From JANQSP01 sp965237565 (GTDB lineage: Bacteria; Bdellovibrionota; Bdellovibrionia; Bdellovibrionales; UBA1609), in contig OZ250145.1 in the NCBI GenBank assembly GCA_965237565.1, positions 682,001 to 746,000 on the forward strand: DNA of 64,000 nucleotides, written 5' to 3'. The first letter of the stretch is position 1. Each line of letters starts with the position of its first letter. The notes below the pieces were generated by a model that saw only the letters and a program-made list of their open reading frames with translations, was not told the origin of the DNA and searched no databases. Made by a program: the position numbers and the translations under genes. Below, piece by piece: positions 24,331 to 32,996 of the stretch.

Positions 24331-25187
24331 TATTTTCCTTCTTGCGTTACGTTACCAAGAATAAGATTTGTAAAATAATTAGACTCTTTCTTCTTTCTCC
24401 ACTGAAAAGATTGAGCCTTAAACAGTCGATTCAAAATAGGTACCATCCACGCAAGACCTATCAATGAGTAGACAAAACCATTCACTACATAGAAGTAATA
24501 CTGGAGTATCAAAGACATGAGGGCAACAAAAAAAGTAAAAATAATTTGACCAACAAAATGATTGGGAGAAGTTTTGGGGTCTGAAATCATAAAAAAAGCA
24601 AAAATAAGAAGAGAACCATTAGTAGCGGAATGAAATAAAATTTCTATTTCATAGCCCAGATAAAAATTTCGAATCCAAAGTCCTCCTAGAAAAAACAATA
24701 GAAAAAACCAAGGCGTGTTCAAACGATGTACCTGATTCACAATGAAACAGCCAAGAGCTGTGACCCACAAGGCGAGACTGATCTGAGATCCCCATTGACC
24801 GGGAGAGATCCATGCATTTTGAAATAAGAATAAAGCCATCACTAATCCAAACGCTGAAGGATTAAAAAAATGTTGTTTTTTGTAAGAGATAAAAAATTTA
24901 GAGCTAATAGAAAGAAATACCACTAGGGGATGAATCCAAAGTGTATTGCTTCTGAGTAGCAAAGCAATTCCCAAACAGGTGATCAAAGTACTTAAAAAAC
25001 TTCTATAAGAGAGATTGAATTTTTTGATCCAAAAATATTGTGTGAATAAACCTGAAACAAAGGTTAAAGTCATCTGTTGCCACAAAAAAGAAAAATCAAA
25101 AGTGAAAGCTCCGTAGCTTAAAAGAATACTGAGAATAAAAATTTGAATATATCGAATATCAAGAGAATCCCATTTCATCTTGACCAA
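24330..25187 (-). CDS. RnfD/NqrB-like membrane protein
   Basis: 285 residues, about 8-9 membrane helices, related to the NqrB/RnfD/DUF family of Na+-translocating oxidoreductase subunits. Family-like pieces are NPSAFGLVMALF and FMISDPKTSPN (RnfD/NqrB have 'DP.t.P'). No flavin-binding SGAT/GATP motif is obvious (the segment reads FHSATNGSLL, which keeps a Ser-Ala-Thr). The full rnf operon is absent. It is translationally coupled to the DUF2330 gene. A membrane redox or transport role is an inference. Confidence 0.75.
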   Translation of the reverse strand: MVKMKWDSLDIRYIQIFILSILLSYGAFTFDFSFLWQQMTLTFVSGLFTQYFWIKKFNLSYRSFLSTLITCLGIALLLRSNTLWIHPLVVFLSISSKFFISYKKQHFFNPSAFGLVMALFLFQNAWISPGQWGSQISLALWVTALGCFIVNQVHRLNTPWFFLLFFLGGLWIRNFYLGYEIEILFHSATNGSLLIFAFFMISDPKTSPNHFVGQIIFTFFVALMSLILQYYFYVVNGFVYSLIGLAWMVPILNRLFKAQSFQWRKKKESNYFTNLILGNVTQEGK

Positions 25188-25248
25188 ATATTTTATTTCT
25201 TTGCGTAAACAAGTGCAAGTTTTTTAGAAAAATATTTTTCGTATTATA

Positions 25249-28200
25249 TCATTTTTTTGAAAAAATCTGACGACATTGATTTGCTGCTTTTGAATGGAGA
25301 ATGCGTGTAGAGAAATAATTTTTCCAACTTTTTAAAAAGGTAAAATGATCTTTGAATTGCTTTGAATACAACCAATAAATGGTGGCATAAGCTGTATAGT
25401 TAATCAAAGCCCACATACCAATAAATTTCCAATTCAAAAATTCAGGGTTAAATGTCAAAATTGAAAGAGTTACAAATAAATAAGTTGTTAATATAGCTCC
25501 GAATGCCGTAACGAAAATAAAATTGGTTGTTTGATTGGCTCTAACGGGTACAGGAGGATTTTGAGTAATCAATTTTATCAATTTTTGGGCTATTAATTGG
25601 ATTGTTTTTACATTTTGAGAGACAGGGACATCCATCCAATTCCCATTTTTAGACTCTTTCATGTAAGTCCATAATTTAGGATCAATCTCTTTTATACCAC
25701 TGTTTAATAATTGCTTTTTTAAAGCAGGATTTATATTGTAGAGCTTCACCACTTCTCTAATAGAATCACGATACTGATTTTGCATCTTTTTTTCACTCTC
25801 AAAAACTTCCCGTTCCAATTCAGACACGTTATTTTTAAGTATTTCTATTCTTTCTATATTTTTTTTCAATTTGTTATCATTGTATTTTGCTCCTCCGCTA
25901 AGAATGTCCCAAGGCCATCCAAAGATCCATTGAGCGGCTAAATGATACAAAAGAAAAGCAAAAGCCGCTTCTCCCAAGGATTGATCTGTTAATAATAAAC
26001 GCGCTCCTACCATCAAAGAGAAAGTCATTTGCAAAGATCTCAGTCTGGACATATAAGATCTCCACATCACTCCACCTAGGTTGTCAGCTTTTCCTCCTCC
26101 CTTTGCTAAGTAAGAAACGTAACTTTTTGTGTATTCAACATCAGTTTGTTGTTTGGCTTTCGTTTTCTCTAAATATTTTACAACAGGTTCATACGTACTC
26201 ATGGATTGGGTAAAAATATTTTGCATAGTGGTTTGTTTTTTTGAAAATGTCATGGTTCTTTGTCCCCCAGCAATGAAAAAGTGAGCGATCACATTCAACC
26301 AAACTTCTTGCAAATGAGGTTTGTTTGACCATACAGGGGAATTAAATTCAACAGACAGTTTAGATGTATCTTCAAAACCAAACTCCGCCCTTTCAGTAGT
26401 CAAGATAGGTAAAATGGAGACCAACATATGATCACTTAAAAATTCCGTTACCACTCTATTTGTTACAAAATCTGAAGGAACATTCTTTAATAAATCATGT
26501 TGATCTTTATTGATTCCAGTTACCTTCCGTAAAGTAATATTTTTTCCTATCTTAGAAATCAAATTTGTAGCCAGAACACTACGAATGGTTTTTCGGAATG
26601 GAGAATCTGAGTGCACCTTTGTCGCTAACTCTTTGGCTTTTTCGTAATAACGGAGAATCACTTTTGGATCCAAATCAGCAATTTCTTTCCGTATATCCAC
26701 TTCATCAAGTTGACGGATTTCCTTTAATAAATTTTTCATGACCCAAAGGATTTCTACTCTCAAAGCTTTATTATTATGCATTTCTGCTATTTTGCTTAGA
26801 TCTAAAGAAGTTGCCCCATAAACTAGCATAGATATGGGGTCTACCTTTTTTGTGTGTGTGACTGCTAAAGTAGCCATTAACCAAGATATCGTTTTCATTC
26901 TTCTTTCTTTTGCTATCGTCGCATTTTGCAGTTGTCTTTGTTTGTGGAAGTTTTCACTCTTTTTCTTCCAATGAGGGTTCCAGCCTTGGCTGCCCAAACG
27001 AGTGGCTCTATCTATCTGGATGAGTTGGCCAATATCAGAACGAGGTTCAATTTTTTTAAAAGGATTCAGACCCTTTTGTAAGGCTGGAAAAAAATGAGGT
27101 TGTCCGATCATTGAGGCTAAATAATTCCAAAAAGGATAGATTGTGTAAGCGACAAACTTCAAACCGATACCGACAATCCTTTGTGAAATAGTTGTCTTTC
27201 CCCACTTATCTAGAATGTCTTGCAAATGTCCTTTTGGATGATAAACTTTCTGACCAAAATTCAAACTTTTTGGAGTCAGTTGTTTGATTTTTTTAATAGC
27301 TGGAACAAAAATATAGGAAAGTAAAATAATGGTCGCTGGTAAAGCTACCAACATGGTTAATAGATGTGGAACTGTAGTGCCTATATAGGCATGGGCTGCT
27401 TCATAATGAATTGTATTGCCGATAATTGGAAAGACTGTATTCACTAAGGCAATAAATTTTTCAGGGAACATAAATCCAGCCAAACCACTCGCTCCAACCG
27501 TTCCGACTAACAACTTATTCTGAGTAACAAATTTGATAAAACGGGAATTTCCATTTTTAAAGCGACTGGTAATATTAGCAATGATTTGGAAGGCTTTAGC
27601 TTTGGTATCTTTTTGCTCATCTTTGTTATTCTTTTGTTTGTGATGTAATTCAGCTATTGTTTTACTGTTAAATATATCTCCAGTTATTTGTTGTTGCTTT
27701 TTTATGTTTTGTTCTATTTTGGGTGCGATTGCCTCAAAAGATCGCTTCCATTCTTCAAATTGCATTTTATCTCGTGGAGATAGTTGTTCAAGTTGATTGC
27801 TTCTTTCTTGTATAGCTTCTTTTGTTTGCACCAATTTTTGTATCGCATTTTTTGTGAACAAAGAAGAGAGTATCTGTTGAATGAAAATGTTTGGCTGTTC
27901 TTTTGCCATTGAATCTATTTTTTCAGAAAAATCTTTCAGATCCTTTTTCTGAATAAGGTGAGGAGCTACTGTTTTTACCATAAAATCTAACATTTTATAT
28001 GTGAGTTTTAACCACCCTTTCATTTCATTTCGTTTCACAAACTGGATGAGATGTTTTTTATTGTTACTATCCGTGTGAGAGAGCATCAAATCACCGGCTG
28101 TAAATAAAGATTCTTTTTTAAAACTTAAATCAAGATTTTGTATGGATTCGGGTATCACGTCCGGGGGACGGATACTACGATTTATAAATTCAATAGAAGG

Positions 28201-28911
28201 TAATTGATTGCGAGCAGTTAAGTGTTCATTCAAAGATGTTGATTGAACTCTGGTAAAGGGGATGGGAGCAATTCCTAGATAACCTCTTGTAAAAATCATA
28301 TCAGCTAAAAGCAGGCCTTTTTTTCTATCAACCAAGACCAATATTTCTTTATCATTGGCGTAGTCTATGATGTCCATGTTGGGAACATGCTGACGTAAAA
28401 CAACTCTTTCACCAATCACTCCTTCAAAAATTAGCTCTTTTGCATTTTTGTCATATTGAACGTGAACTTCTTTAAAAATAATATGAAGGGCACTACTTTT
28501 ATAATCATTTAGATTGAGAGTGTTTCCAATAGTTTGAATTACTTTGTTTTTTTCTGAATCAAAATGGTATTCTATGGCGTCGACTCTTTGATCGGAGATA
28601 AGAAAATAATCTTTTTCATAATCGGGGATAGAGTTTTGAGCCAAATACTTTTCCACTTCACCTTTTTCAATGGCCTCTGCTATTTCAACGAGAGGTTGAA
28701 TTTTTTCAATCAGCTCAGGGTGATCTTTTGTGAATTTATCTCTTAGTTGATCAAGAAAAGTAGTATCCAAACTTTGTGCGACATTCTCTTGATTGTCTTT
28801 CGTTGAAGCAGAGTAGCCGTGAATAGGACATAGAGAAAGTTGCAAACACAACAGTATGCGTAGAGTCATCTTGAAAATAGAGTATAATTTTTTATTTATT
28901 CGATAGAACAT
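25249..28911 (-). CDS. 1220-aa multi-pass membrane protein of unknown function
   Basis: A signal-like N-terminus (residues ~15-35, MTLRILLCLQLSLCPIHGYSA) is followed by a ~430-residue extracytoplasmic domain with no recognised fold. Then come membrane helices near 466-482 and 514-536, several in the middle (e.g. FVAYTIYPFWNYLASM), a hydrophobic pair near 990-1030 (AAFAFLLYHLAAQWIFGWPW) and two at the C-terminus (FIFVTAFGAILTTYLFVTLS, WKFIGMWALINYTAYATIYW). Long polar, helix-rich loops separate them. It resembles no transporter I know. It is followed by an LRR lipoprotein and a Cys-rich secreted protein on the same strand, so it may belong to a surface system. Real by length and composition. 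Confidence 0.75.
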   Translation of the reverse strand: MFYRINKKLYSIFKMTLRILLCLQLSLCPIHGYSASTKDNQENVAQSLDTTFLDQLRDKFTKDHPELIEKIQPLVEIAEAIEKGEVEKYLAQNSIPDYEKDYFLISDQRVDAIEYHFDSEKNKVIQTIGNTLNLNDYKSSALHIIFKEVHVQYDKNAKELIFEGVIGERVVLRQHVPNMDIIDYANDKEILVLVDRKKGLLLADMIFTRGYLGIAPIPFTRVQSTSLNEHLTARNQLPSIEFINRSIRPPDVIPESIQNLDLSFKKESLFTAGDLMLSHTDSNNKKHLIQFVKRNEMKGWLKLTYKMLDFMVKTVAPHLIQKKDLKDFSEKIDSMAKEQPNIFIQQILSSLFTKNAIQKLVQTKEAIQERSNQLEQLSPRDKMQFEEWKRSFEAIAPKIEQNIKKQQQITGDIFNSKTIAELHHKQKNNKDEQKDTKAKAFQIIANITSRFKNGNSRFIKFVTQNKLLVGTVGASGLAGFMFPEKFIALVNTVFPIIGNTIHYEAAHAYIGTTVPHLLTMLVALPATIILLSYIFVPAIKKIKQLTPKSLNFGQKVYHPKGHLQDILDKWGKTTISQRIVGIGLKFVAYTIYPFWNYLASMIGQPHFFPALQKGLNPFKKIEPRSDIGQLIQIDRATRLGSQGWNPHWKKKSENFHKQRQLQNATIAKERRMKTISWLMATLAVTHTKKVDPISMLVYGATSLDLSKIAEMHNNKALRVEILWVMKNLLKEIRQLDEVDIRKEIADLDPKVILRYYEKAKELATKVHSDSPFRKTIRSVLATNLISKIGKNITLRKVTGINKDQHDLLKNVPSDFVTNRVVTEFLSDHMLVSILPILTTERAEFGFEDTSKLSVEFNSPVWSNKPHLQEVWLNVIAHFFIAGGQRTMTFSKKQTTMQNIFTQSMSTYEPVVKYLEKTKAKQQTDVEYTKSYVSYLAKGGGKADNLGGVMWRSYMSRLRSLQMTFSLMVGARLLLTDQSLGEAAFAFLLYHLAAQWIFGWPWDILSGGAKYNDNKLKKNIERIEILKNNVSELEREVFESEKKMQNQYRDSIREVVKLYNINPALKKQLLNSGIKEIDPKLWTYMKESKNGNWMDVPVSQNVKTIQLIAQKLIKLITQNPPVPVRANQTTNFIFVTAFGAILTTYLFVTLSILTFNPEFLNWKFIGMWALINYTAYATIYWLYSKQFKDHFTFLKSWKNYFSTRILHSKAANQCRQIFSKK

Positions 28912-28934
28912 ATGAACATTTCCATTTTATTTAG

Positions 28935-30236
28935 TTAATGAGGAGTTGATTTTGTGATCGCTAGATCTTTGCATTCATTCGGTGGATCATTCCAATTGGG
29001 TGAATGGTAATCCTGAGGTTCCAGTTCCATTCTAGATACTGCGTAGCTCATATCATCCTCAAATTTCATTTTTGTCTTACACCAGAGATGCTCTGTGGAT
29101 CCTATTGCAGCAGCATAGAGATTTTGCCAAAAAGAATTTCCCTCTTTATGTCCCATCCATTCTGAATCAATGAGATGTGAAATAAATTTCCATTCTCTCA
29201 TAAATTTTCCATTAATACTTGTTCTCTGATAGAGTTTTTCTTTTTCCTCATCTGGCATAGGTATTAAATGTGTATTTAACCAAAAGAGATAGCAGTCATT
29301 TCTAGAAGCCCTTGCATCTACTTTTGCAAATTCTTCGTCTGTCATTTCTTTATATCTTCTGAAAGGTTCTCCCCTTTTGTGTGGAAATTCTTGCCACCAA
29401 TCACAATGGAAAGAAAGTAATAATTCCCGTTGGCACTCATCTCGTGTCTTTTCTGGATGATTGGAACAATCTTGAAGAGTGTTTATCACTTCATTTTCAA
29501 AATTATTATTTGTAAAATCGACTAGTAATAATTTAGGCATGTATTGCAATACATAGGGAACAATCAATAGATCATTATTAGCCATATGAAGTTCTTCTAA
29601 ATTTTTTAATTTGTGAATGTATTCATCAATGTAGTAGATTTTACTGTGCGACATATCTAGTACTTTTAAATTACTTAGACAAAATACGGAAAGAGGAACT
29701 TCATTGCCATCATAGTTATTGTGTGTACCAATCAGTCCAGTGAGATTTTCTAATTGGCAGATACGATCATCCAAATTTGTAATTTTTGTTTTTGAAATAT
29801 TTAATTTTTTTAAGCTTGGAATTTGAATTACAAAATCCGGTAACCTATCAAGAGATAAATTGTTTGAAAGATCTATCTCTTCTAGAGAAACGAAATGATG
29901 GGCGTGATATTCTTTTAATTTTATATTCGGACCAAGACCTTGCAGTGTAATTTTTTTTATCAATCTGAGATGTTTTACGGTCACTAAGTGACAAGGAGAA
30001 TTGAGTACACTTTGAACAGCCTTCTTTAGACTCTCTGGATAAGAACAAAAATCTGCCAAATCTGTTTGCTGGTTGCTTGTTTGCTGGTTGCTTGTTTGCT
30101 GCTTGCTTGTTTGCTGGCTTTTTAAATCCTGCTCAGGAGTAAGAGGAGCTTTCCTTCCTTGGCAAGCTATTGCCAATAGTGACAAAGTGAGAATTCCATG
30201 AACCGTCTGGAGAAGCATTTGTTTTTTTGTCTTCAA
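28935..30236 (-). CDS. Leucine-rich-repeat lipoprotein
   Basis: 433 residues. The signal peptide ends at the lipobox LLAIAC. A short linker of QQTSN repeats follows (30063-30118). Residues ~90-250 hold about seven LRRs of the 'LxxLxxLxLxxNxL' type (SLEEIDLSNNLSLDRLP, NLKVLDMSHSKIYYID, NLEELHMANNDLLIVP). The C-terminal ~190 residues are polar and Trp-rich (WNDPP) with no recognised domain. LRR lipoproteins in predatory and pathogenic bacteria bind surface partners. No partner is known here. It precedes the 1220-aa membrane gene by 23 bp and may be co-transcribed with it. Confidence 0.82.
   Translation of the reverse strand: MKTKKQMLLQTVHGILTLSLLAIACQGRKAPLTPEQDLKSQQTSKQQTSNQQTSNQQTDLADFCSYPESLKKAVQSVLNSPCHLVTVKHLRLIKKITLQGLGPNIKLKEYHAHHFVSLEEIDLSNNLSLDRLPDFVIQIPSLKKLNISKTKITNLDDRICQLENLTGLIGTHNNYDGNEVPLSVFCLSNLKVLDMSHSKIYYIDEYIHKLKNLEELHMANNDLLIVPYVLQYMPKLLLVDFTNNNFENEVINTLQDCSNHPEKTRDECQRELLLSFHCDWWQEFPHKRGEPFRRYKEMTDEEFAKVDARASRNDCYLFWLNTHLIPMPDEEKEKLYQRTSINGKFMREWKFISHLIDSEWMGHKEGNSFWQNLYAAAIGSTEHLWCKTKMKFEDDMSYAVSRMELEPQDYHSPNWNDPPNECKDLAITKSTPH
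30063..30118 (-). repeat. 15-bp microsatellite in LRR lipoprotein linker
   Basis: Units of GTTTGCTGGTTGCTT and near-variants, about 3.7 copies, encode QQTSN/K. Units are multiples of 3, so copy-number change would keep the frame. Confidence 0.85.
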
Positions 30237-30565
30237 TCTTTTTCCTCTTTCCTTGAGTACTCATCACTTACATCCGTATGATATTTATAATGTAACTTAC
30301 TAAAATAAAATAAGAAAAAGCATGATAAATGAAAATTTTACACTATAAGCATAGTGATTATCGTAGATTTGGTTGCTATTATCATGGATTTAGAAAGCCA
30401 TATGATATTCATGGTAGATTATGTAAGTATTTTTTTAGTAGATAGTTGGGAGTCAAAAAGGATTGGCAGCAGATTTTTGATTGAAAATTATCAAAGATTA
30501 GAGGGGAGAATATCGAATCACTAAGAGGGGAACAAAAAAGCTGGAGGATATCGAATCACTAGGAA
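30237..30565. other. Gene-free stretch with a 14-bp direct repeat
   Basis: 329 bp without a convincing gene. A 14-mer ATATCGAATCACTA occurs at 30510-30523 and 30548-30561, just after the 3' end of the 683-aa gene and before its far neighbour. The rest is AT-rich and shows no promoter that I can support. A 38-codon frame at 30329-30445 exists but lacks a ribosome site. Confidence 0.5.
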
Positions 30566-32617
30566 TCAATAGTTTTCGGCAATGTATTTAATCAACTCTG
30601 GATTCCACTCAAATACAGTTCGTAATTTATATTGTGGATTGTAATCTTTTCTTTCCATACAGTAATCGCTACAAAAGCAAACTTGATCTTTATTTTTACC
30701 GCAGATATTTTTACCCGTTTTCACTTCGATGTGACCATGTATACTAAGGGAGTTAAGCACAACAAAGGCCCCTGATGGAATCCGGCTTGGATTGTTTTGA
30801 AATTCCTGCAATTGTTTAGTATTCAAATCCATTTTTTTAAACAAAGAGACATTTTTGACAGATCCGTCATCTTGTTTGACGGGGATGGAAACCAATCGTT
30901 CATTGTATTGTGACCAATTTTTGCAACCTTTTCGGACCGATTTATTTTTTATTGTACTAAAGAGGTTATCACTCTTTCCATCTAAGTTGAGTGTACATAT
31001 AGCAGAAGGGAAAATGAGTGCATGATGACAGATATTTCTTTTAGAAAAATTCTTACCAGCATTTGCTTCTTTTACGCACTGATTAAACCGTACCCTCTTA
31101 TTACTATCATCCAACTTATCAGTACAGTATTTTGCCAAAAATTTGTGAATCGTACTCATAATGGTTCCGGTTACATGTCTAGCACACTTACCGGTACTTG
31201 AGACCTGGTTTTTTTCCCCTAGACATTTAAGAATAGGAGGATAGGATTCACCTTTTTCCATATTTTGTCTCTTTTTACATCCCTTTGTACAAATATTATT
31301 TCCTTGGCATTTACAAAGAGAATTATCAACGATATTCTTTGAAACATATTCTCTCATTTTCTTACCCATTTCTGCAACGGATGGACCTTTAACAGATGTC
31401 TGTATTGCTTTTATTTGATTAGCTGTTTGATTGAATGCTTGATTTTTAGCACAGTCTAGGCAAGTTCCTTTGCCCTCTGTTTTAGCGTTAGTAGGATCGA
31501 GAGTGGAGGGAAAAGGAGAAGTTGCTCCAGCTACCATAGATTGCTCAAGAGTTTCAGCCTTTTTTATGAAATGTTGACAACTAGCATATTGCTTTCTTCT
31601 TCCAATACAATATTGCTTTAGAATATTTTCGATTTCGGATTTGTAATCTGCATAATCTTTCGGACTCATTGCTTTGTTCTTGCTAGCTTCATAGCATCGG
31701 TTCGAAATGCTTCTTGTTGGATTGATATTGATGCACTCGTTACCAAAGATTTGACCGCATTGAAAAGTATCTGATCTTCCATCACATTGTCTTCTCCAAA
31801 CAGAGCAGATTCGTCTTTTTAAACGTTTAGAATAATATGTCTTTCTAACAACTCCTCCTATTAAACACTTTCCTTTGAAGCTAGCCACCGCTTGGGAGAT
31901 CAAAAAATCAAAGAGCAGAAGTGAATTGATCCGACCCAACTGAAGGGATAACTCCTTTTGTACATCCAGCTCGAACTGAAGATAATACATCTTCAGTTTT
32001 TTTATATAGCTCAGTCTGTCTGAAGCAGACAAAGATTGATAATTTTGCGAACTTAATAATAAACTAGGAGTTTGTGAACGGCTTGTTTGCTCATAGGGAA
32101 CATTTTTTGGATTGTCACCATTTCCTTCTCTTTCCTCTTGGTCACAGACTTTTAGTAGCCCTGTGAATTCTTTTTGTTTTTTTTCTGGTAAGAGTTTTTT
32201 AACTATTTCTAAAATCTCAGGAGGGTTGGGGGATTTGTAGTAGTTGTACACACAGTACATGACGCTGTATTCGAATGGAAAATCAAATACTTTGCCATAA
32301 ATTTTTACAACCTCTTCCAAAAACTGTTTCCGTTTTTTCTGATTTATTTTATCTTTTGAATCGAATGTTTTCAGTGCTTCCATGTAGGGACACACTTTTT
32401 CATACACAATAGTTTTGTAGTTGCCTTGGTTCATTGTTTTCTTTAATTCCATCAAACTGCTACTATAATCATTCAAGTTCGTGAGCATCTTAGTGGGTTT
32501 TCTAGAAAGTAGTTCTTGTGGATCTGGATCTTTGGTCGATTTATTTTTGGTTACTGCAACGGAAGTTCCGATCGAAAAGAGCAGAAAAAAAAGGAAAGAG
32601 AATTTTAAAAGATTCAT
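30566..32617 (-). CDS. 683-aa Cys-rich secreted protein
   Basis: The signal peptide (LLFSIGTSVAV) is followed by a charged linker, then a helical region and about 30 cysteines from residue ~170 on. A C-x-x-C motif (TCLDCAKN) near 385 matches a similar CFECQKN motif in the 753-aa repeat protein at 8.3 kb. The last ~60 residues contain SGAFVVLNSLSIHGHIEVKT followed by FCSDYC. The GHIEVKT stretch resembles the His-containing part of NlpC/P60 or CHAP-type cell-wall hydrolases, but a catalytic Cys cannot be assigned with confidence. Probably an envelope or exported protein with many disulfides. No known name. Confidence 0.72.
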   Translation of the reverse strand: MNLLKFSFLFFLLFSIGTSVAVTKNKSTKDPDPQELLSRKPTKMLTNLNDYSSSLMELKKTMNQGNYKTIVYEKVCPYMEALKTFDSKDKINQKKRKQFLEEVVKIYGKVFDFPFEYSVMYCVYNYYKSPNPPEILEIVKKLLPEKKQKEFTGLLKVCDQEEREGNGDNPKNVPYEQTSRSQTPSLLLSSQNYQSLSASDRLSYIKKLKMYYLQFELDVQKELSLQLGRINSLLLFDFLISQAVASFKGKCLIGGVVRKTYYSKRLKRRICSVWRRQCDGRSDTFQCGQIFGNECININPTRSISNRCYEASKNKAMSPKDYADYKSEIENILKQYCIGRRKQYASCQHFIKKAETLEQSMVAGATSPFPSTLDPTNAKTEGKGTCLDCAKNQAFNQTANQIKAIQTSVKGPSVAEMGKKMREYVSKNIVDNSLCKCQGNNICTKGCKKRQNMEKGESYPPILKCLGEKNQVSSTGKCARHVTGTIMSTIHKFLAKYCTDKLDDSNKRVRFNQCVKEANAGKNFSKRNICHHALIFPSAICTLNLDGKSDNLFSTIKNKSVRKGCKNWSQYNERLVSIPVKQDDGSVKNVSLFKKMDLNTKQLQEFQNNPSRIPSGAFVVLNSLSIHGHIEVKTGKNICGKNKDQVCFCSDYCMERKDYNPQYKLRTVFEWNPELIKYIAENY

Positions 32618-32657
32618 GACCTATAATGGTGTCATATCCCATTTTCCCAATCAAGAT

Positions 32658-32775
32658 AGAGCAGTACGGAAGTCTTGTTTCATTCACGGAATACTCTACG
32701 AAAATCGAAGCTCTAGCCTATGTAGAGTAGTACAGAAATTTGGTCCAATCATGGCGTTCCCTACGGGAATCGAAC
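32658..32775 (-). repeat. Imperfect duplication of the tRNA-Glu 3' end and flank
   Basis: AGAGCAGTACGGAAGTCTTG... at 32658 and AGAGTAGTACAGAAATTTGG... at 32724 align over about 52 bases. Both end near TCTACG/CCTACG followed by an A/G-rich AATCGAA, i.e. the T-arm of tRNA-Glu. The upstream copy is diverged. Confidence 0.4.
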
Positions 32776-32826
32776 CCGTGTCTTCACCGTGAAAGGGTGA
32801 TGTCCTAACCGCTAGACGAAGGGAAC
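32752..32826 (-). tRNA. tRNA-Glu(UUC)
   Basis: Acceptor GTTCCCT pairs with AGGGAAC, with discriminator G and an encoded CCA (3' end at 32752). The anticodon loop CTTTCAC gives UUC. Follows tRNA-Lys by 7 bp in a minus-strand pair. Confidence 0.95.
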
Positions 32827-32833
32827 AAAAGTG

Positions 32834-32907
32834 TGACCCGCCTTGGGCTCGAACCAAGGACCCTCTCCTTAAAAGGGAGATGCTCTACCAAACTGAGCTA
32901 GCGGGCC
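32834..32907 (-). tRNA. tRNA-Lys(UUU)
   Basis: Acceptor GGCCCGC pairs with GCGGGTC (one G-T wobble), with discriminator A. The anticodon stem TCTCC/GGAGA encloses the loop CTTTTAA, anticodon UUU. CCA is not encoded. Confidence 0.94.
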
Positions 32908-32919
32908 TAATTGTTACCC

Positions 32920-32948
32920 TATCTTTCAGGAAATTTTCAGGATGTCAA
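32920..32948 (-). promoter_or_regulatory. Candidate promoter of the tRNA-Lys/Glu pair
   Basis: A perfect -35 hexamer TTGACA lies at 32948-32943 (minus). The -10 position 17 bp away reads AAGATA, which matches TATAAT poorly, so the call rests on the -35 and location just upstream of the tRNA pair. Confidence 0.35.
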
Positions 32949-32996
32949 AAATTTTACCGTATTTTTGAAATGTATTCATAAAAAATGATCTACAAC

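Noticed and set aside
30329..30445. A 38-codon His/Tyr-rich frame in the gap before the 683-aa gene
   Set aside because: No ribosome site, promoter or family; likely chance in AT-rich sequence.
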